A stretch of 64,000 nucleotides of DNA from Prevotella sp. Lineage in GTDB: Bacteria > Bacteroidota > Bacteroidia > Bacteroidales > Bacteroidaceae. The stretch spans positions 1-64,000 of the forward strand of contig JAFZAP010000019.1 in the NCBI GenBank assembly GCA_017557185.1, given 5' to 3'. The notes beneath the pieces were generated by a model. That model did no database searches, was not told where the DNA came from, and saw nothing but the letters and a program-made list of their open reading frames with translations. Positions 8,354-17,052 of this stretch are shown in pieces; within the stretch, counting starts at the first letter, position 1; every line of letters begins with the position of its first letter. The translations under genes and the position numbers were made by a program.

Positions 8354-8376
8354 GGGACGGGGTGGGGCTTTTTTCA

Positions 8377-8522
8377 TTTTAACCTAACATACTACCGTTT
8401 TGCTTGTAACTCATTCTTTATCAAGTACTTAGAAAACCACCAACCTACCGTCACACCTAACGTCCCTCAAACCCTTTGTACAAAGGTGTTTCAGAAGAAA
8501 ACGGTAGCATGTTAGGTCAAAA
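8377..8522. repeat. MITE-like element with 25-bp terminal inverted repeats, copy 1
   Basis: The ends 8377-8401 (TTTTAACCTAACATACTACC...) and 8498-8522 are inverted copies matching at 23 of 25 positions. The 146-bp element encodes no convincing protein. A diverged copy in the opposite orientation lies at 59983-60399 and shares internal strings such as CCTTTGTACAAAGG versus CCTTTATACAAAGG. No target-site duplication was identified. Confidence 0.65.
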
Positions 8523-8584
8523 CGGGAAAACACCCCAGCCTACCCTTCGTCGCATTCGTTGAAAAACGTGTGATAGCCGCTCTT

Positions 8585-11500
8585 TTACTTAATCACGACA
8601 GTCTGGCCATTCTCGATGTATATGCCTTTGGGGAGAAGCCTACCCCCAGCCCCTCCCTCAAGGGAAGAGAGTTTTCTGCCACTGAGGTCGTAGATAGCGC
8701 CATTCGCCATTTTCCATTTCCCATTCGCCATTTTCCATTCTCCATTTTCCATTTGATGGATTCCGTCGGTGGTGCCGTAACGGACGAGTTTTACCTTCGA
8801 GGCACGGAACTCTTGTTCGGCGGCACCGCTGGCGAGGTCGGCCTGGAAGCCGAGCATGAGCTCTTGCGGCTCGTCGAGTTCGAAGTAGATGCCGCGAAAG
8901 GTTGTGTTGTCCTTCCCCGCATCGGAAATCGCGTCGTAGGCCACCGACTGCGAGGGGATGTCGGCGGTGGCGAGGGTTTCCGAAGCCGCGAAAATGTAAG
9001 CCTCAGCCAACTGGTAGTTCGCTTCGTAGGCGGCGCCGAAATAATAGCGGCCGGCATCGAGGGCAACTTTTCGGTAGACGCGCGCATTGGAGAGATTGCC
9101 CCCGGTATTGTTCTGGCGGTCATCCCATACGCCCAGTGTCAGACAGTCGTAGCCCGGATAGCGGTCGAGGCCGTTGCGAACTCCGTCGTTGCCGGCTGGG
9201 ATGCGGTAGTTCTCCACCGTCCAGTTGGCGGGTGTTCCGTAGCGGGTGGAGGTAGACTGTCCGCTCACACGGGAGAAGCTGCTTGCCTGAACGAGGAATT
9301 CCCTGGTGATGTCGGTCTGCAGCATGGCGTCGGCATCGGTGCTATAGAGCAGTTTCACTTCATCGACGCGGAATTCCTGATTGGCATTGCCGCTTTGCAT
9401 GTTTGCCTGAAAGACGAGTGCCACATCCTGTTCTTCCTCGAGGTTGAAGGAGATGCCGTAGAACTTTCCGTCGGTGCTGCAACGGCTCATGGCCAGTCGG
9501 GCGATGGACTGTCGCGCGATGGCCGAAGTGGCAAGGGGCTCGGAGGCGGCGTAGATGTAGGATGAGCCCAGCTGATAGAGGGCGTTGAAGGTGGCACCGA
9601 AGTAATAGTGTCCGGCCGGTAGATGCACGGTGCGATAGATGCGCGCATCGGTCATGTTCGTCGCGGGGGTTCCGTCCTCACCGCTCCACTTGCCCAGCAT
9701 CAGGTCGTTGCGTCCCGGGTAGTTGTCGATTCCGTTCTTCGTGCCTTTCGACGCATCGAGCTGCGGAATGGAGAAGTTCTCGACGGTCCAATAGACCGGC
9801 TTTCCGAAGCGGCTTCCCATATCGGTTGCCGAGAAATTGTTCTTCTCAACGAGATAGTCGAGCGTGACATCCGTCTGCCCCACTTCGTCGGGCGTGCCGG
9901 CGGGGTTGAGACCTGTTTTCTTCAGCGTGGCATAGGCTTCCTGCAGTTGCTTGATGATGTCAGCCTGCTGCTCTTCGCCTGCCTCGAGATACTGGCGGGC
10001 ATCGGTGAGCCGCTGCATGAATGCCGCCACCTTCATGGCGTTGGGCTTACCGGTGTTGTTGGAGGCTTGCTGCGCGAGTTCCTGAGCCTTCAGCTCATAG
10101 ACCTCGAGCAGTTCGGCCAGCGTCATGCTCGTCGGGGCATCGGGGTCGAAGGTGATTGCCACAACTGGCGCTATCGCATTGGGCTTCACACCAGGCAGCG
10201 TGACCTGCAATCCGTCGATGTCCTGTTTGAATTCCACATCGCCGTAACCCAGCAGGCGCACGTTTTTCACCTTTCCCGAATAGGACGGCGAGGCTTTTCC
10301 CAGACTCTCGAAGGTGAAGCTATTGCCCGACGGCCAGCACATGATGGTGGCATAGACGACCCCGTCGGAAGGCTTCACGACGTAGCGCACATCGTTGGCA
10401 GAGTAGTTGATGCCTTCGTTGAAGCCCTGTGCGTTGAGCGGATTGGCGCTGTCGAACAGCGGTCCTTCGCCGTACACCTTCCAGGGGCGGGTGCCGTAGA
10501 TGCTCTCACCGTTGATGTCCATCCAGGCCTTGATGCCCGCCACGATGCGCTTCTCGTTGTTGTCGAGTGTGCCGTTGCCGCGAACGGGAATGCTCAGCAG
10601 CAGGTTACCGTTCTTCGACACGATGTCGACCAGCATGCGGATGACTTGTTCGGCAGGCTTGTACATGTTGTTATCGCCCTCGTACTTGCTGTAGTGCCAG
10701 CCGCCGATGCAGGTGCACGTCTGCCAAGGGAGTTCCTGACAGCGGTCGGGGATGCCGCGCTCCACGTCCCAAAGCATGGCCTGCTTGTGGCGGTCCTCCA
10801 GAATCTTTCCCGTCACGACTACCTGCGGCACACCGTCGTTCTGGGCAGCGCTGTGGTTATAGAAGTGCTGCAGGATGTTCAGACTGTACGCGTCGTTCTT
10901 GTTCGTGCTCGCACCGTAGAAGGGGAGCACGGTGTCGTCGAAGTAGAGCATGTCGGGATTGTACTTGTCGATGCACTGCAGGACGCGGTTCTGGAACTTC
11001 TGCATGTAGGCCTTCGAGGGCGGACAGACGCCGTTGCCCCACGCCCACTGGTTGTGGATGGTGCCCCAGTCGCTCCAGTTGGCACTATGAGCGTGGTTCT
11101 GTGCATAGAGCTCCTGCGGGTCGTAGCCGTGCCACCAGTATTTGTAGCTCCCGTCGTCGTTCGTGGCCAGGCCGTCCTCCTTCGTCATATGAACGTCGTA
11201 GGCATCGGCAACCTCGAAGAATGTCCAGGCGTGGGCTCCGTGCATCGACACGCCTAACTTCAATCCGTGACGGCGGCAGGCCTCAGCCCATCCGCCCACG
11301 ATGTCCTTCATCGGGCCGATGCGCGTGCTGTTCCACTCCTGATAGGGGCTGTCCCAGCAGTCGAAGTTGTCGTGATGCTGCCCCATCGCCATGAAGTACT
11401 TGGCTCCGGCGTCGGCATACAACTGGATGAGGGCTTCGGGGTCCCACTTGTCGGCCTTCCAGTGGTCGCAGAGGTCCTTATAGCCCAACGTCTTGCTGGG

Positions 11501-11791
11501 TGGCGCACCGAAGATGTTCCGGAAGGTGTTCCACTGACTGCTGTTCGCACCGTACATGCTGCGGGCGTACCAGTCGCCGTCCTCGGCCTCGCACTGCGGG
11601 TCCCAGTGTGCCCAGATGCCGAACTTCGCATCGCGGAACCATTCGGGACACTCCCATGCCGACAAGCTCTGCCAGTCGGCTGTGAATTGTCCGGTTTCTA
11701 CGGTCATGTCTTCCTGCTGCGCGGTTGCCGTAAGTATGCTCATGCACCACAAGAGCAGCGTCACAATCTGTTTTCGGCTAGTAGTAATCAT
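8585..11791 (-). CDS. Secreted GH29 alpha-L-fucosidase-like protein with two DUF5013-like modules and a T9SS-type tail
   Basis: 1,068 aa with a signal peptide (ending about ILTATAQ). The N-terminal catalytic part (about 30-430) fits glycoside hydrolase family 29, with WFRDAKFGIWAHW, MGQHHDNFDCWDS and PDMLYFDDTVLPFYG; the latter region carries the expected nucleophile Asp. Two tandem modules follow (about 650-830 and 835-1020), both with the pattern (Y/F)W or NWTVENF/Y, DNYPGR or DRYPGY, LGKW or LGVWDD and YYFGA, typical of DUF5013. The C-terminus reads YDLSGRKL then LPKGIYIENGQTVVIK, a sorting tail interrupted by SSLEGGAGGR; just before it lies MENGEWKMANGKWKMANG. Both insertions are encoded by dispersed repeats. 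It should release fucose from host or dietary glycans outside the cell; the substrate is not deducible. Confidence 0.85.
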   Translation of the reverse strand: MITTSRKQIVTLLLWCMSILTATAQQEDMTVETGQFTADWQSLSAWECPEWFRDAKFGIWAHWDPQCEAEDGDWYARSMYGANSSQWNTFRNIFGAPPSKTLGYKDLCDHWKADKWDPEALIQLYADAGAKYFMAMGQHHDNFDCWDSPYQEWNSTRIGPMKDIVGGWAEACRRHGLKLGVSMHGAHAWTFFEVADAYDVHMTKEDGLATNDDGSYKYWWHGYDPQELYAQNHAHSANWSDWGTIHNQWAWGNGVCPPSKAYMQKFQNRVLQCIDKYNPDMLYFDDTVLPFYGASTNKNDAYSLNILQHFYNHSAAQNDGVPQVVVTGKILEDRHKQAMLWDVERGIPDRCQELPWQTCTCIGGWHYSKYEGDNNMYKPAEQVIRMLVDIVSKNGNLLLSIPVRGNGTLDNNEKRIVAGIKAWMDINGESIYGTRPWKVYGEGPLFDSANPLNAQGFNEGINYSANDVRYVVKPSDGVVYATIMCWPSGNSFTFESLGKASPSYSGKVKNVRLLGYGDVEFKQDIDGLQVTLPGVKPNAIAPVVAITFDPDAPTSMTLAELLEVYELKAQELAQQASNNTGKPNAMKVAAFMQRLTDARQYLEAGEEQQADIIKQLQEAYATLKKTGLNPAGTPDEVGQTDVTLDYLVEKNNFSATDMGSRFGKPVYWTVENFSIPQLDASKGTKNGIDNYPGRNDLMLGKWSGEDGTPATNMTDARIYRTVHLPAGHYYFGATFNALYQLGSSYIYAASEPLATSAIARQSIARLAMSRCSTDGKFYGISFNLEEEQDVALVFQANMQSGNANQEFRVDEVKLLYSTDADAMLQTDITREFLVQASSFSRVSGQSTSTRYGTPANWTVENYRIPAGNDGVRNGLDRYPGYDCLTLGVWDDRQNNTGGNLSNARVYRKVALDAGRYYFGAAYEANYQLAEAYIFAASETLATADIPSQSVAYDAISDAGKDNTTFRGIYFELDEPQELMLGFQADLASGAAEQEFRASKVKLVRYGTTDGIHQMENGEWKMANGKWKMANGAIYDLSGRKLSSLEGGAGGRLLPKGIYIENGQTVVIK
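8638..8757. repeat. Two dispersed repeats inserted in frame in the GH29 tail
   Basis: 8638-8672 is a GC-rich REP-like palindrome (CCCCCAGCCCCTCCC then GGGAAGAGAG) and encodes LSSLEGGAGGRLL. 8699-8757 is a run of CCATTTTCCATT/CCATTCGCCATT units encoding the MENGEWKMANG repeat. Neither disrupts the reading frame, and the conserved sorting-tail residues lie on either side. Confidence 0.7.
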
Positions 11792-11812
11792 GATGTTTCT
11801 CTATTAATAGGT

Positions 11813-13219
11813 TTATATTTTCGAATAAGGGGAATAGACTCCTATCTCGGCAATGGAGAGGGTGGCGTCCTGAGCGGTGAAACGAACCCGCACCGCCTCT
11901 GCCTCGACGGGCGGGAAGCGGCAAATGTGCACACGGCCGGAGGAAACGACCGACGGTCCGCCGACTGATTGCCAGACCCCGCGACGGAGGATTTCCAGCG
12001 TGAACGACTGCATGCGGCTACGCTTCCCTTCGGTGATGACGACCATTCCCACAGGGGTAGCCTCGTCGAGTTCTACCTTCCACCAGGGGTGTTCGACTTC
12101 GGGACTCGAGTCCCAGCAGGTCGTGAAATCGTCGTCGTTGGCAAAATCCATCAGCATCATATCGTCGGACCACGACGAGTCGCACTTCCTTCCGATGGCG
12201 ATATTGATGTCGGTGATGGGCTCAGGAGCCGTCGGCACCTCGATGATGTGACCGGTGTTCTTCCAAATCTCGCCGATGTGCCGCATAGCCTCAACGGCAT
12301 TTGCGTCGATGAGTCCCTCGCGGTTGGGGGCGGCATTGAGGATGTAGGTGCAGTAGGCGTTGTTGTAGGGAATAATGTTCTCACGCACGATCTGTTCCAC
12401 ATCCTTAAGCTCGTCGGTGGGGAACGACTCTTTCCAGAACCACGTGCGCTGGAGCGGATAGCACGCCATCGCGGGCAGCCGGTTGTCGTCGGCCGAGATG
12501 CGCTGTCCGGCACCCTGCTCGTAACAGCTGATGTCGCTGTAGAACAACGCATCCTTTGGGTATTTGGCGCCGTTGAGGTCCATCACCAGACAGTTGGGCT
12601 GAAGGCTTTTCACGAACGAATAGATCTCCGGGAAGGAGATGTCGGAGTAGGAGATGCGGCCCCACGGGGCATCCCAGCCGTCGCACATGATGGTGTTCAC
12701 CGGCCCGTAGTCGGTGAGGAGTTCGCGGAGCTGCGCCTTGATGAACTCGGTCTTCTCGGGCGTGAACGGCCATGTGTGGCGTATGCGGTGATGAGTGTCG
12801 AGGATCGAGAAGTGGAACATCACCTGCATGCCGGCTTCGCGCAGGGCGGTGGTGAGTTCTTTCAGTACGTCCCTGTGGAGCGGGGTATTCATTACGTTGT
12901 AGTCGGTGGTGGCGGTGTTCCACATACAGAATCCCGCATGGTGCTTGACGCTCACGCAGATGAACTTGCAGCCTGCGCTCTTGGCGGTGCTGACCCACTG
13001 GCGGGTGTCGAGGCGTGTGGGATTGAACACGGCGGCATCAAGGTCGGGGTCGGTCCAATCGGCATTCTGAAAGGTGGGGAGTCCGAAATGGACAAACATG
13101 CCGAATCGCAAATCCACGAATTCCTGCTGTAGCTGATGCAGGCTCTTTCCCTGAGCAAGCAGCATCAGCGGAAATGCCAATAAAAGTAGTGCTAACAATT
13201 GTCTTCTCATACTCTTCAT
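11813..13219 (-). CDS. Secreted GH29 alpha-L-fucosidase-like protein with C-terminal discoidin-like domain
   Basis: About 468 aa from the chosen start, which gives MKSMRRQ followed by the hydrophobic signal peptide LLALLLLAFPLMLLAQG; an ATG at 13243 adds eight residues and looks less natural. The catalytic domain shows LRFGMFVHFGLPTF, VSVKHHAGFCMWNT and VNTIMCDGWDAPWG, as in GH29. The last about 130 residues (DDFTTCWDSS, PWWKVELDEATPVGMVVI, VRVRF) look like an F5/8 type C (CBM32-like) domain. The gene lies 21 nt upstream of the larger GH29 gene, so the two are probably co-transcribed and act on the same fucosylated glycan. Exact specificity is unknown. Confidence 0.82.
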   Translation of the reverse strand: MKSMRRQLLALLLLAFPLMLLAQGKSLHQLQQEFVDLRFGMFVHFGLPTFQNADWTDPDLDAAVFNPTRLDTRQWVSTAKSAGCKFICVSVKHHAGFCMWNTATTDYNVMNTPLHRDVLKELTTALREAGMQVMFHFSILDTHHRIRHTWPFTPEKTEFIKAQLRELLTDYGPVNTIMCDGWDAPWGRISYSDISFPEIYSFVKSLQPNCLVMDLNGAKYPKDALFYSDISCYEQGAGQRISADDNRLPAMACYPLQRTWFWKESFPTDELKDVEQIVRENIIPYNNAYCTYILNAAPNREGLIDANAVEAMRHIGEIWKNTGHIIEVPTAPEPITDINIAIGRKCDSSWSDDMMLMDFANDDDFTTCWDSSPEVEHPWWKVELDEATPVGMVVITEGKRSRMQSFTLEILRRGVWQSVGGPSVVSSGRVHICRFPPVEAEAVRVRFTAQDATLSIAEIGVYSPYSKI

Positions 13220-13287
13220 GATCTCTGACGGGGCTCTCATCAAATCAAGAAACTCCCTGATGTTGTTTAGGTTAGAAATGAAGTCGG

Positions 13288-13863
13288 TTATCGCTTGCTG
13301 TAGGCCTCGATGGCATCATAGTAGATGGCGACGGGGAGCAGACGGCGCACGGGGCGGTGCTCGCGGATGCGCTGCCGGATGTCGGTGCTGCTGACGCGAT
13401 AAAGGCGGGTGTTGACCAGGGTGACGCCCTCGGGCAGCGTGGCGGCATCGACGGGGTATCCCTCGCGAGGATAAATGACGACGGGATAGTGTTGCAGGAT
13501 GTCCTGCGGATGTGCCCAGCGGTCGAAGGCTGCCCAGTTGTCGGCACCGATGATGAGCGTGAACTGGTGGCCGGGATAGTCGCGCGAGAGGGCCTGCAGA
13601 GTGTCCCAAGTGTAGGATGGCCGGGGCAGGTGGAACTCGTAGTCGCTGGCAACAAGCTGCGGGTCGTCGGCAAGGGCCTTACGGGTGAGGGCGAGGCGCT
13701 CGTCATCGTCAAGGAGATCGCTGCTGGCCTGCTTGAAGGGGTTCAGCGGCGTCACGAGGAACCACACCTCGTCGAGATGTGCCTTGCGGAGTATCTGCCG
13801 TGCAAGGGCGATGTGTCCGCGATGGATGGGGTTGAAGGACCCGCCGTAGATGCCGACTTTCAT
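13288..13863 (-). CDS. nadD: Nicotinate-nucleotide adenylyltransferase
   Basis: Adenylylates nicotinate mononucleotide to deamido-NAD in the NAD synthesis pathway. 191 aa, normal for the family. The N-terminus KVGIYGGSFNPIHRGHIALA holds the nucleotidyltransferase GGxFxPxHxGH signature, and SSTDIRQRIREHRPV near the C-terminus holds the ISxTxIR-type motif. It follows gmk after about 100 bp that contain repeats; the downstream GH29 genes start about 70 bp after its stop, so the glycosidases may be read from the housekeeping promoter. Confidence 0.95.
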   Translation of the reverse strand: MKVGIYGGSFNPIHRGHIALARQILRKAHLDEVWFLVTPLNPFKQASSDLLDDDERLALTRKALADDPQLVASDYEFHLPRPSYTWDTLQALSRDYPGHQFTLIIGADNWAAFDRWAHPQDILQHYPVVIYPREGYPVDAATLPEGVTLVNTRLYRVSSTDIRQRIREHRPVRRLLPVAIYYDAIEAYSKR

Positions 13864-13950
13864 AATTGATAATTGATAGTTGATAATTGATAATTATTAT
13901 CCCCTCAGCCCCCAACCCTGCCCACGAGAGGGGAGAAAGGAGGAGGGGAC
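13862..13950. repeat. TTGATAATTGATAGTTGATA-type repeat plus GC-rich palindrome between gmk and nadD
   Basis: 13862-13900 is built of ATTGATAATTGATAGTTGAT units, and 13900-13950 is a degenerate GC-rich palindrome (CCCCTCAGCCCCCAACCCTG ... GAGAGGGGAGAAAGG). A shorter relative of the first motif lies at 34460-34488 between tsf and rpsB. Both are non-coding here. Confidence 0.5.
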
Positions 13951-13967
13951 TGCAAGGGTGGCTATGA

Positions 13968-14567
13968 TTATTTTTCAACTAAAAAATCGGAGACGAGCTG
14001 CAGCGCTTCGGCCTCGGCGACATCGAGGTTGTCGTTGACGAGGATGCGGTCGAACTGCGGAGCGAAGGTCATCTCGTAGGCGGCTTTGGCAAGGCGTTCC
14101 TCGATGGCTTCGGGGCTGTCGGTGGCGCGATTCACCAGGCGACGGCGCAGTTCCTCAATCGATGGTGGCTGGATGAAGATACTCAGAGCCTCATCGCCGT
14201 AGTGGCGCTTGATGTTGATGCCTCCCTTCACGTCGACGTCGAAGACAACATTCTGTCCGGCTTTGCGCTGACGCTCTACTTGATCCTTCAGGGTGCCGTA
14301 GAAGCGGTCCTCATAGACTTCCTCGTATTCCAGGAACTCATTGTTCTCAATCTTCGCACGGAACTCCTCTGGGGTGAGGAAGAAATACTCCACTCCGTTC
14401 TGCTCAGTGCCACGCGGCGCACGACTGGTGCACGAAATTGAGAAACTCAGCTTCAGCTCCGGATGCTCCTGCATCAGCCAGTTCACGATGGTGGACTTGC
14501 CCGAACCAGAGGGTGCCGATACAATCAGCAATTTCCCTTTTCTCTTCTGTTTCTTTTTCGTATTCAT
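13968..14567 (-). CDS. gmk: Guanylate kinase
   Basis: Phosphorylates GMP to GDP. 199 aa. The P-loop is SAPSGSGKST near residue 17, followed by FSISCTSRAPRG and GVEYFFLTPEEF, the GMP-binding region, and VDVKGGINIKR in the CORE domain. A basic N-terminal extension (MNTKKKQKRKGK) precedes the first strand. It is co-directional with yicC upstream (about 50 bp) and nadD downstream. Confidence 0.96.
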   Translation of the reverse strand: MNTKKKQKRKGKLLIVSAPSGSGKSTIVNWLMQEHPELKLSFSISCTSRAPRGTEQNGVEYFFLTPEEFRAKIENNEFLEYEEVYEDRFYGTLKDQVERQRKAGQNVVFDVDVKGGINIKRHYGDEALSIFIQPPSIEELRRRLVNRATDSPEAIEERLAKAAYEMTFAPQFDRILVNDNLDVAEAEALQLVSDFLVEK

Positions 14568-14619
14568 ATTTCAACAATTTAAATTTTTATCGGAAAGAAA
14601 TTAGCAAACGGGGGAGGTT

Positions 14620-15498
14620 TTACAGCGCGTTCAGCACTTGTTCCTTGATTTGTTCGAGTTCGTCCTTCATCATGACGACGAGGTTCTGCATCTCGGCCTG
14701 ATTCGACTTCGAGCCAGTAGTGTTGATTTCACGTCCCATCTCCTGTGCAATGAAACCAAGCTTCTTGCCGATGCCACGCCCTTCCTCCTGCATGGTCTCG
14801 CGGAAATACCGCAGGTGGTTGGCGAGTCGCTGCTTTTCCTCGCTGATATCGAGTTTCTCGATGTAGTAGATAAGCTCCTGCTCCAAGCGGTTCTTGTCGT
14901 AGTCGACCTCGGGAATGTCCTTCAGGCCGTCGACGATGCGCTGACGGATCTTCTCGACACGCGACTTCTCGTAGGGCTCGATCTGCGCGAGCAGCGATGC
15001 GATGTTGTCGATTTTCTCGGTGAACTTACGCTGCAGGGCGGCACCCTCTTGGCGACGGAATGCCTCGAGCTGAGCCAACGACTCCTCGATAGCCTGACGG
15101 GCGGCTGCCCATTCTTCATCCTCGAGCACTTCCATTTCCGTGCGTGTGGTCACATCGGGCAGTCGCATGAGGGTCTGCAGCCAGTCTTGCGGCTCAGGGA
15201 TTCCCGTCTGCTCGATGAGGTTCCGCAGCTGCTGGTAGTAGTTCTCGACGATGGCGGTGTTGATAGGTGTGGCATCGGAACCGCTGTCCTTCTCTATCCA
15301 GATGGCGAAATCCACCTTTCCTCGTTCCACACTCTTTGCCACCATCTGGCGAATCTCCATTTCCTTCTCACGATACAGGGGTGCGATGCGTGTTGAAAGG
15401 TCAAGTTGCTTGGAGTTGAGCGACTTCACCTCGACGTTGATTTTTTTGTCTTTATAGGCCACAACAGCCTTGCCGTAGCCCGTCATTGATAGGATCAT
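14620..15498 (-). CDS. yicC: YicC family endoribonuclease-like protein
   Basis: 292 aa. The N-terminus ILSMTGYGKA and VEVKSLNSKQLDLS, and the C-terminal EGRGIGKKLGFIAQEMGREINT with SNQAEMQN, are hallmark YicC segments. E. coli YicC is reported to act as an endoribonuclease on small RNAs; whether this homologue does so is inference. It is the first gene of the yicC-gmk-nadD operon and is read from the leftward promoter at 15525-15532. Confidence 0.93.
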   Translation of the reverse strand: MILSMTGYGKAVVAYKDKKINVEVKSLNSKQLDLSTRIAPLYREKEMEIRQMVAKSVERGKVDFAIWIEKDSGSDATPINTAIVENYYQQLRNLIEQTGIPEPQDWLQTLMRLPDVTTRTEMEVLEDEEWAAARQAIEESLAQLEAFRRQEGAALQRKFTEKIDNIASLLAQIEPYEKSRVEKIRQRIVDGLKDIPEVDYDKNRLEQELIYYIEKLDISEEKQRLANHLRYFRETMQEEGRGIGKKLGFIAQEMGREINTTGSKSNQAEMQNLVVMMKDELEQIKEQVLNAL

Positions 15499-15524
15499 AA
15501 TGGTTTTTATGCGTTAAATTTCTG

Positions 15525-15562
15525 CAAAAGTACGAAATTCCGACGAAAAATCAGTAAATTTG
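15525..15562. promoter_or_regulatory. Divergent promoter pair between yicC and tsaB
   Basis: The minus-strand -7 element TACTTTTG (15525-15532) faces yicC and the plus-strand element TAAATTTG (15555-15562) faces tsaB. Both match TAnnTTTG. The expected start points lie about 7 bases downstream, giving leaders of about 20-25 nt. Clear -33 elements were not resolved. Confidence 0.65.
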
Positions 15563-15589
15563 CACTTTATTTAAGAAGAAATTTCAATT

Positions 15590-16324
15590 ATGTCGACAAT
15601 ATTGCATATTGAAACGAGCACCGACGTGTGTTCCGTAGCCGTCAGCCAGGATGGGAAATGCATCTTCGAACGCGAAGACAGATCGGGTCTCGGCGGCAAG
15701 GACAGCGGTGATGCGAAGGGTACTGAGCGACGCGGTAGTGCGGTGATGGCAGGCGTTTTCATCGACGAGGCGCTGTCGTTTACCGATGCCCACCTCATCG
15801 ACCTCGACGCTGTAGCTGTGAGCAGCGGACCCGGTAGCTACACGGGGCTGCGTGTCGGCACTTCGGTGGCGAAGGGTATCTGCTACGGACAGGACCTGAA
15901 ACTCATCAGCGTACCGACGCTCGAACTGCTGTGCGTGCCTGTGCTGCTGGCCGAGAAGGTGAAGGAAGAGAACGCGCTGCTCTGCCCGATGATCGATGCT
16001 CGCCGCATGGAGGTCTACGCCCAGCTCTTCGACCGTGCGCTACATGAGGTTCGCGGCATCCAGGCCGACATCGTCGATGGCGATACCTATCGCCAGTACC
16101 TCGACGAGCGACCTGTCTACTTCTTCGGCAACGGTGCCGCAAAATGCATGGAGGCCATCAACCATCCCAACGCCCGCCTCATCGAGAACGTCGTGCCGCT
16201 GGCGAAATGGATGTTCCCGCTGGCCGAGCGCCGCTACTTCCAGGAGCAGTTCGAGGACGTTGCCTACTTCGTACCGTTCTACCTGAAGGACTTCGTGGCC
16301 AAACAGCCAAAGAAACTATTGTAA
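15590..16324 (+). CDS. tsaB: tRNA threonylcarbamoyladenosine biosynthesis protein TsaB
   Basis: A partner of TsaD and TsaE in making t6A37 on ANN-reading tRNAs. 244 aa. LHIETSTDVCSVAVS at the N-terminus is the TsaB version of the ASKHA nucleotide-binding fold, and AVSSGPGSYTGLRVGTSVAKG is the diagnostic central motif. The short leader from the TAAATTTG element supports the ATG at 15590. It heads a rightward block of housekeeping genes. Confidence 0.95.
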   Translation: MSTILHIETSTDVCSVAVSQDGKCIFEREDRSGLGGKDSGDAKGTERRGSAVMAGVFIDEALSFTDAHLIDLDAVAVSSGPGSYTGLRVGTSVAKGICYGQDLKLISVPTLELLCVPVLLAEKVKEENALLCPMIDARRMEVYAQLFDRALHEVRGIQADIVDGDTYRQYLDERPVYFFGNGAAKCMEAINHPNARLIENVVPLAKWMFPLAERRYFQEQFEDVAYFVPFYLKDFVAKQPKKLL

Positions 16325-16370
16325 TAAAAAGCAACATAGCAAGCCTGCGTATCCCCCTGAAACCGGCAGG

Positions 16371-16401
16371 CACTCCCCTCTTCAGGAGGGGTCGGGGGAG
16401 G
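16371..16401. repeat. GC-rich REP-like palindrome directly before the DUF4290 start codon
   Basis: ACTCCCCTCTTCAGGAGGGG followed by TCGGGGGAGG, ending four bases before the ATG at 16406. If transcribed from upstream it would fold into a hairpin over the ribosome-entry region of the next gene. Confidence 0.55.
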
Positions 16402-16405
16402 ATTC

Positions 16406-17005
16406 ATGAACATCGAAGGATTAGATTACAACACACAACGTGAGAAGCTGGCACTGCCAGAGTATGGCCGTGAGATTCAGCGTATGGTGGATCATGCCAA
16501 GACACTTGCCGACAAGAAAGAGCGGCAGCGCTGCGCTGAGACCATCATTGCCATCATGGACCGCATGTTCCCGCAGAACCGCCAGAATGCCGACTACAAG
16601 CACAAGCTCTGGGACCACTTGGCTCTGATGAGCAACTTCGAACTCGACATCGACTGGCCGTACGACATCGATCAGGCAGCCACTATCACCACACGGCCTG
16701 AACCGATGGCGTATCCGATGAAGGACATCGCCGTGAAGCACTACGGCTACATGGTGTTCGAGTTGTTCGACAAGCTGAAGCAGATGGAGCCTGGCAAGGA
16801 GCGCGACGAACTGACCCGCGTCACCGCCAATCAGATGAAGCGCAACCTGATGCTTTGGAGTCACGGCTCGTCGGACGATGAGAAGGTGGCGAGCGATCTG
16901 GCCCGTTTCACCGACGGGAAGATACAACTCGACCTGAGCACGTTCAAGTTTGAAAAGGTCTCCGTCAGAGACGTGGAAGTACGCAGCAAGAAGAAGAAAC
17001 GCTGA
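16406..17005 (+). CDS. DUF4290 domain protein, function unknown
   Basis: 199 aa, soluble, with no signal peptide. LDYNTQREKLALPEYGREIQ and ETIIAIMDRMFPQNRQ identify the Bacteroidota-specific DUF4290 family. The C-terminus is basic (SKKKKR). It lies between tsaB and murA in the same direction, an arrangement I recall from other Bacteroidales, which points to a core role but does not reveal it. A GC-rich palindrome abuts the start codon. Confidence 0.88.
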   Translation: MNIEGLDYNTQREKLALPEYGREIQRMVDHAKTLADKKERQRCAETIIAIMDRMFPQNRQNADYKHKLWDHLALMSNFELDIDWPYDIDQAATITTRPEPMAYPMKDIAVKHYGYMVFELFDKLKQMEPGKERDELTRVTANQMKRNLMLWSHGSSDDEKVASDLARFTDGKIQLDLSTFKFEKVSVRDVEVRSKKKKR

Positions 17006-17052
17006 CACAGCATCCGACTCCTTTCACCTTATACAATTACCAAGAAACGCCT

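Noticed and set aside
9623..11257. Plus-strand open frame of 544 codons
   Set aside because: It is antisense to the GH29 catalytic domain, which has clear family motifs; the antisense protein is low-complexity and matches nothing.
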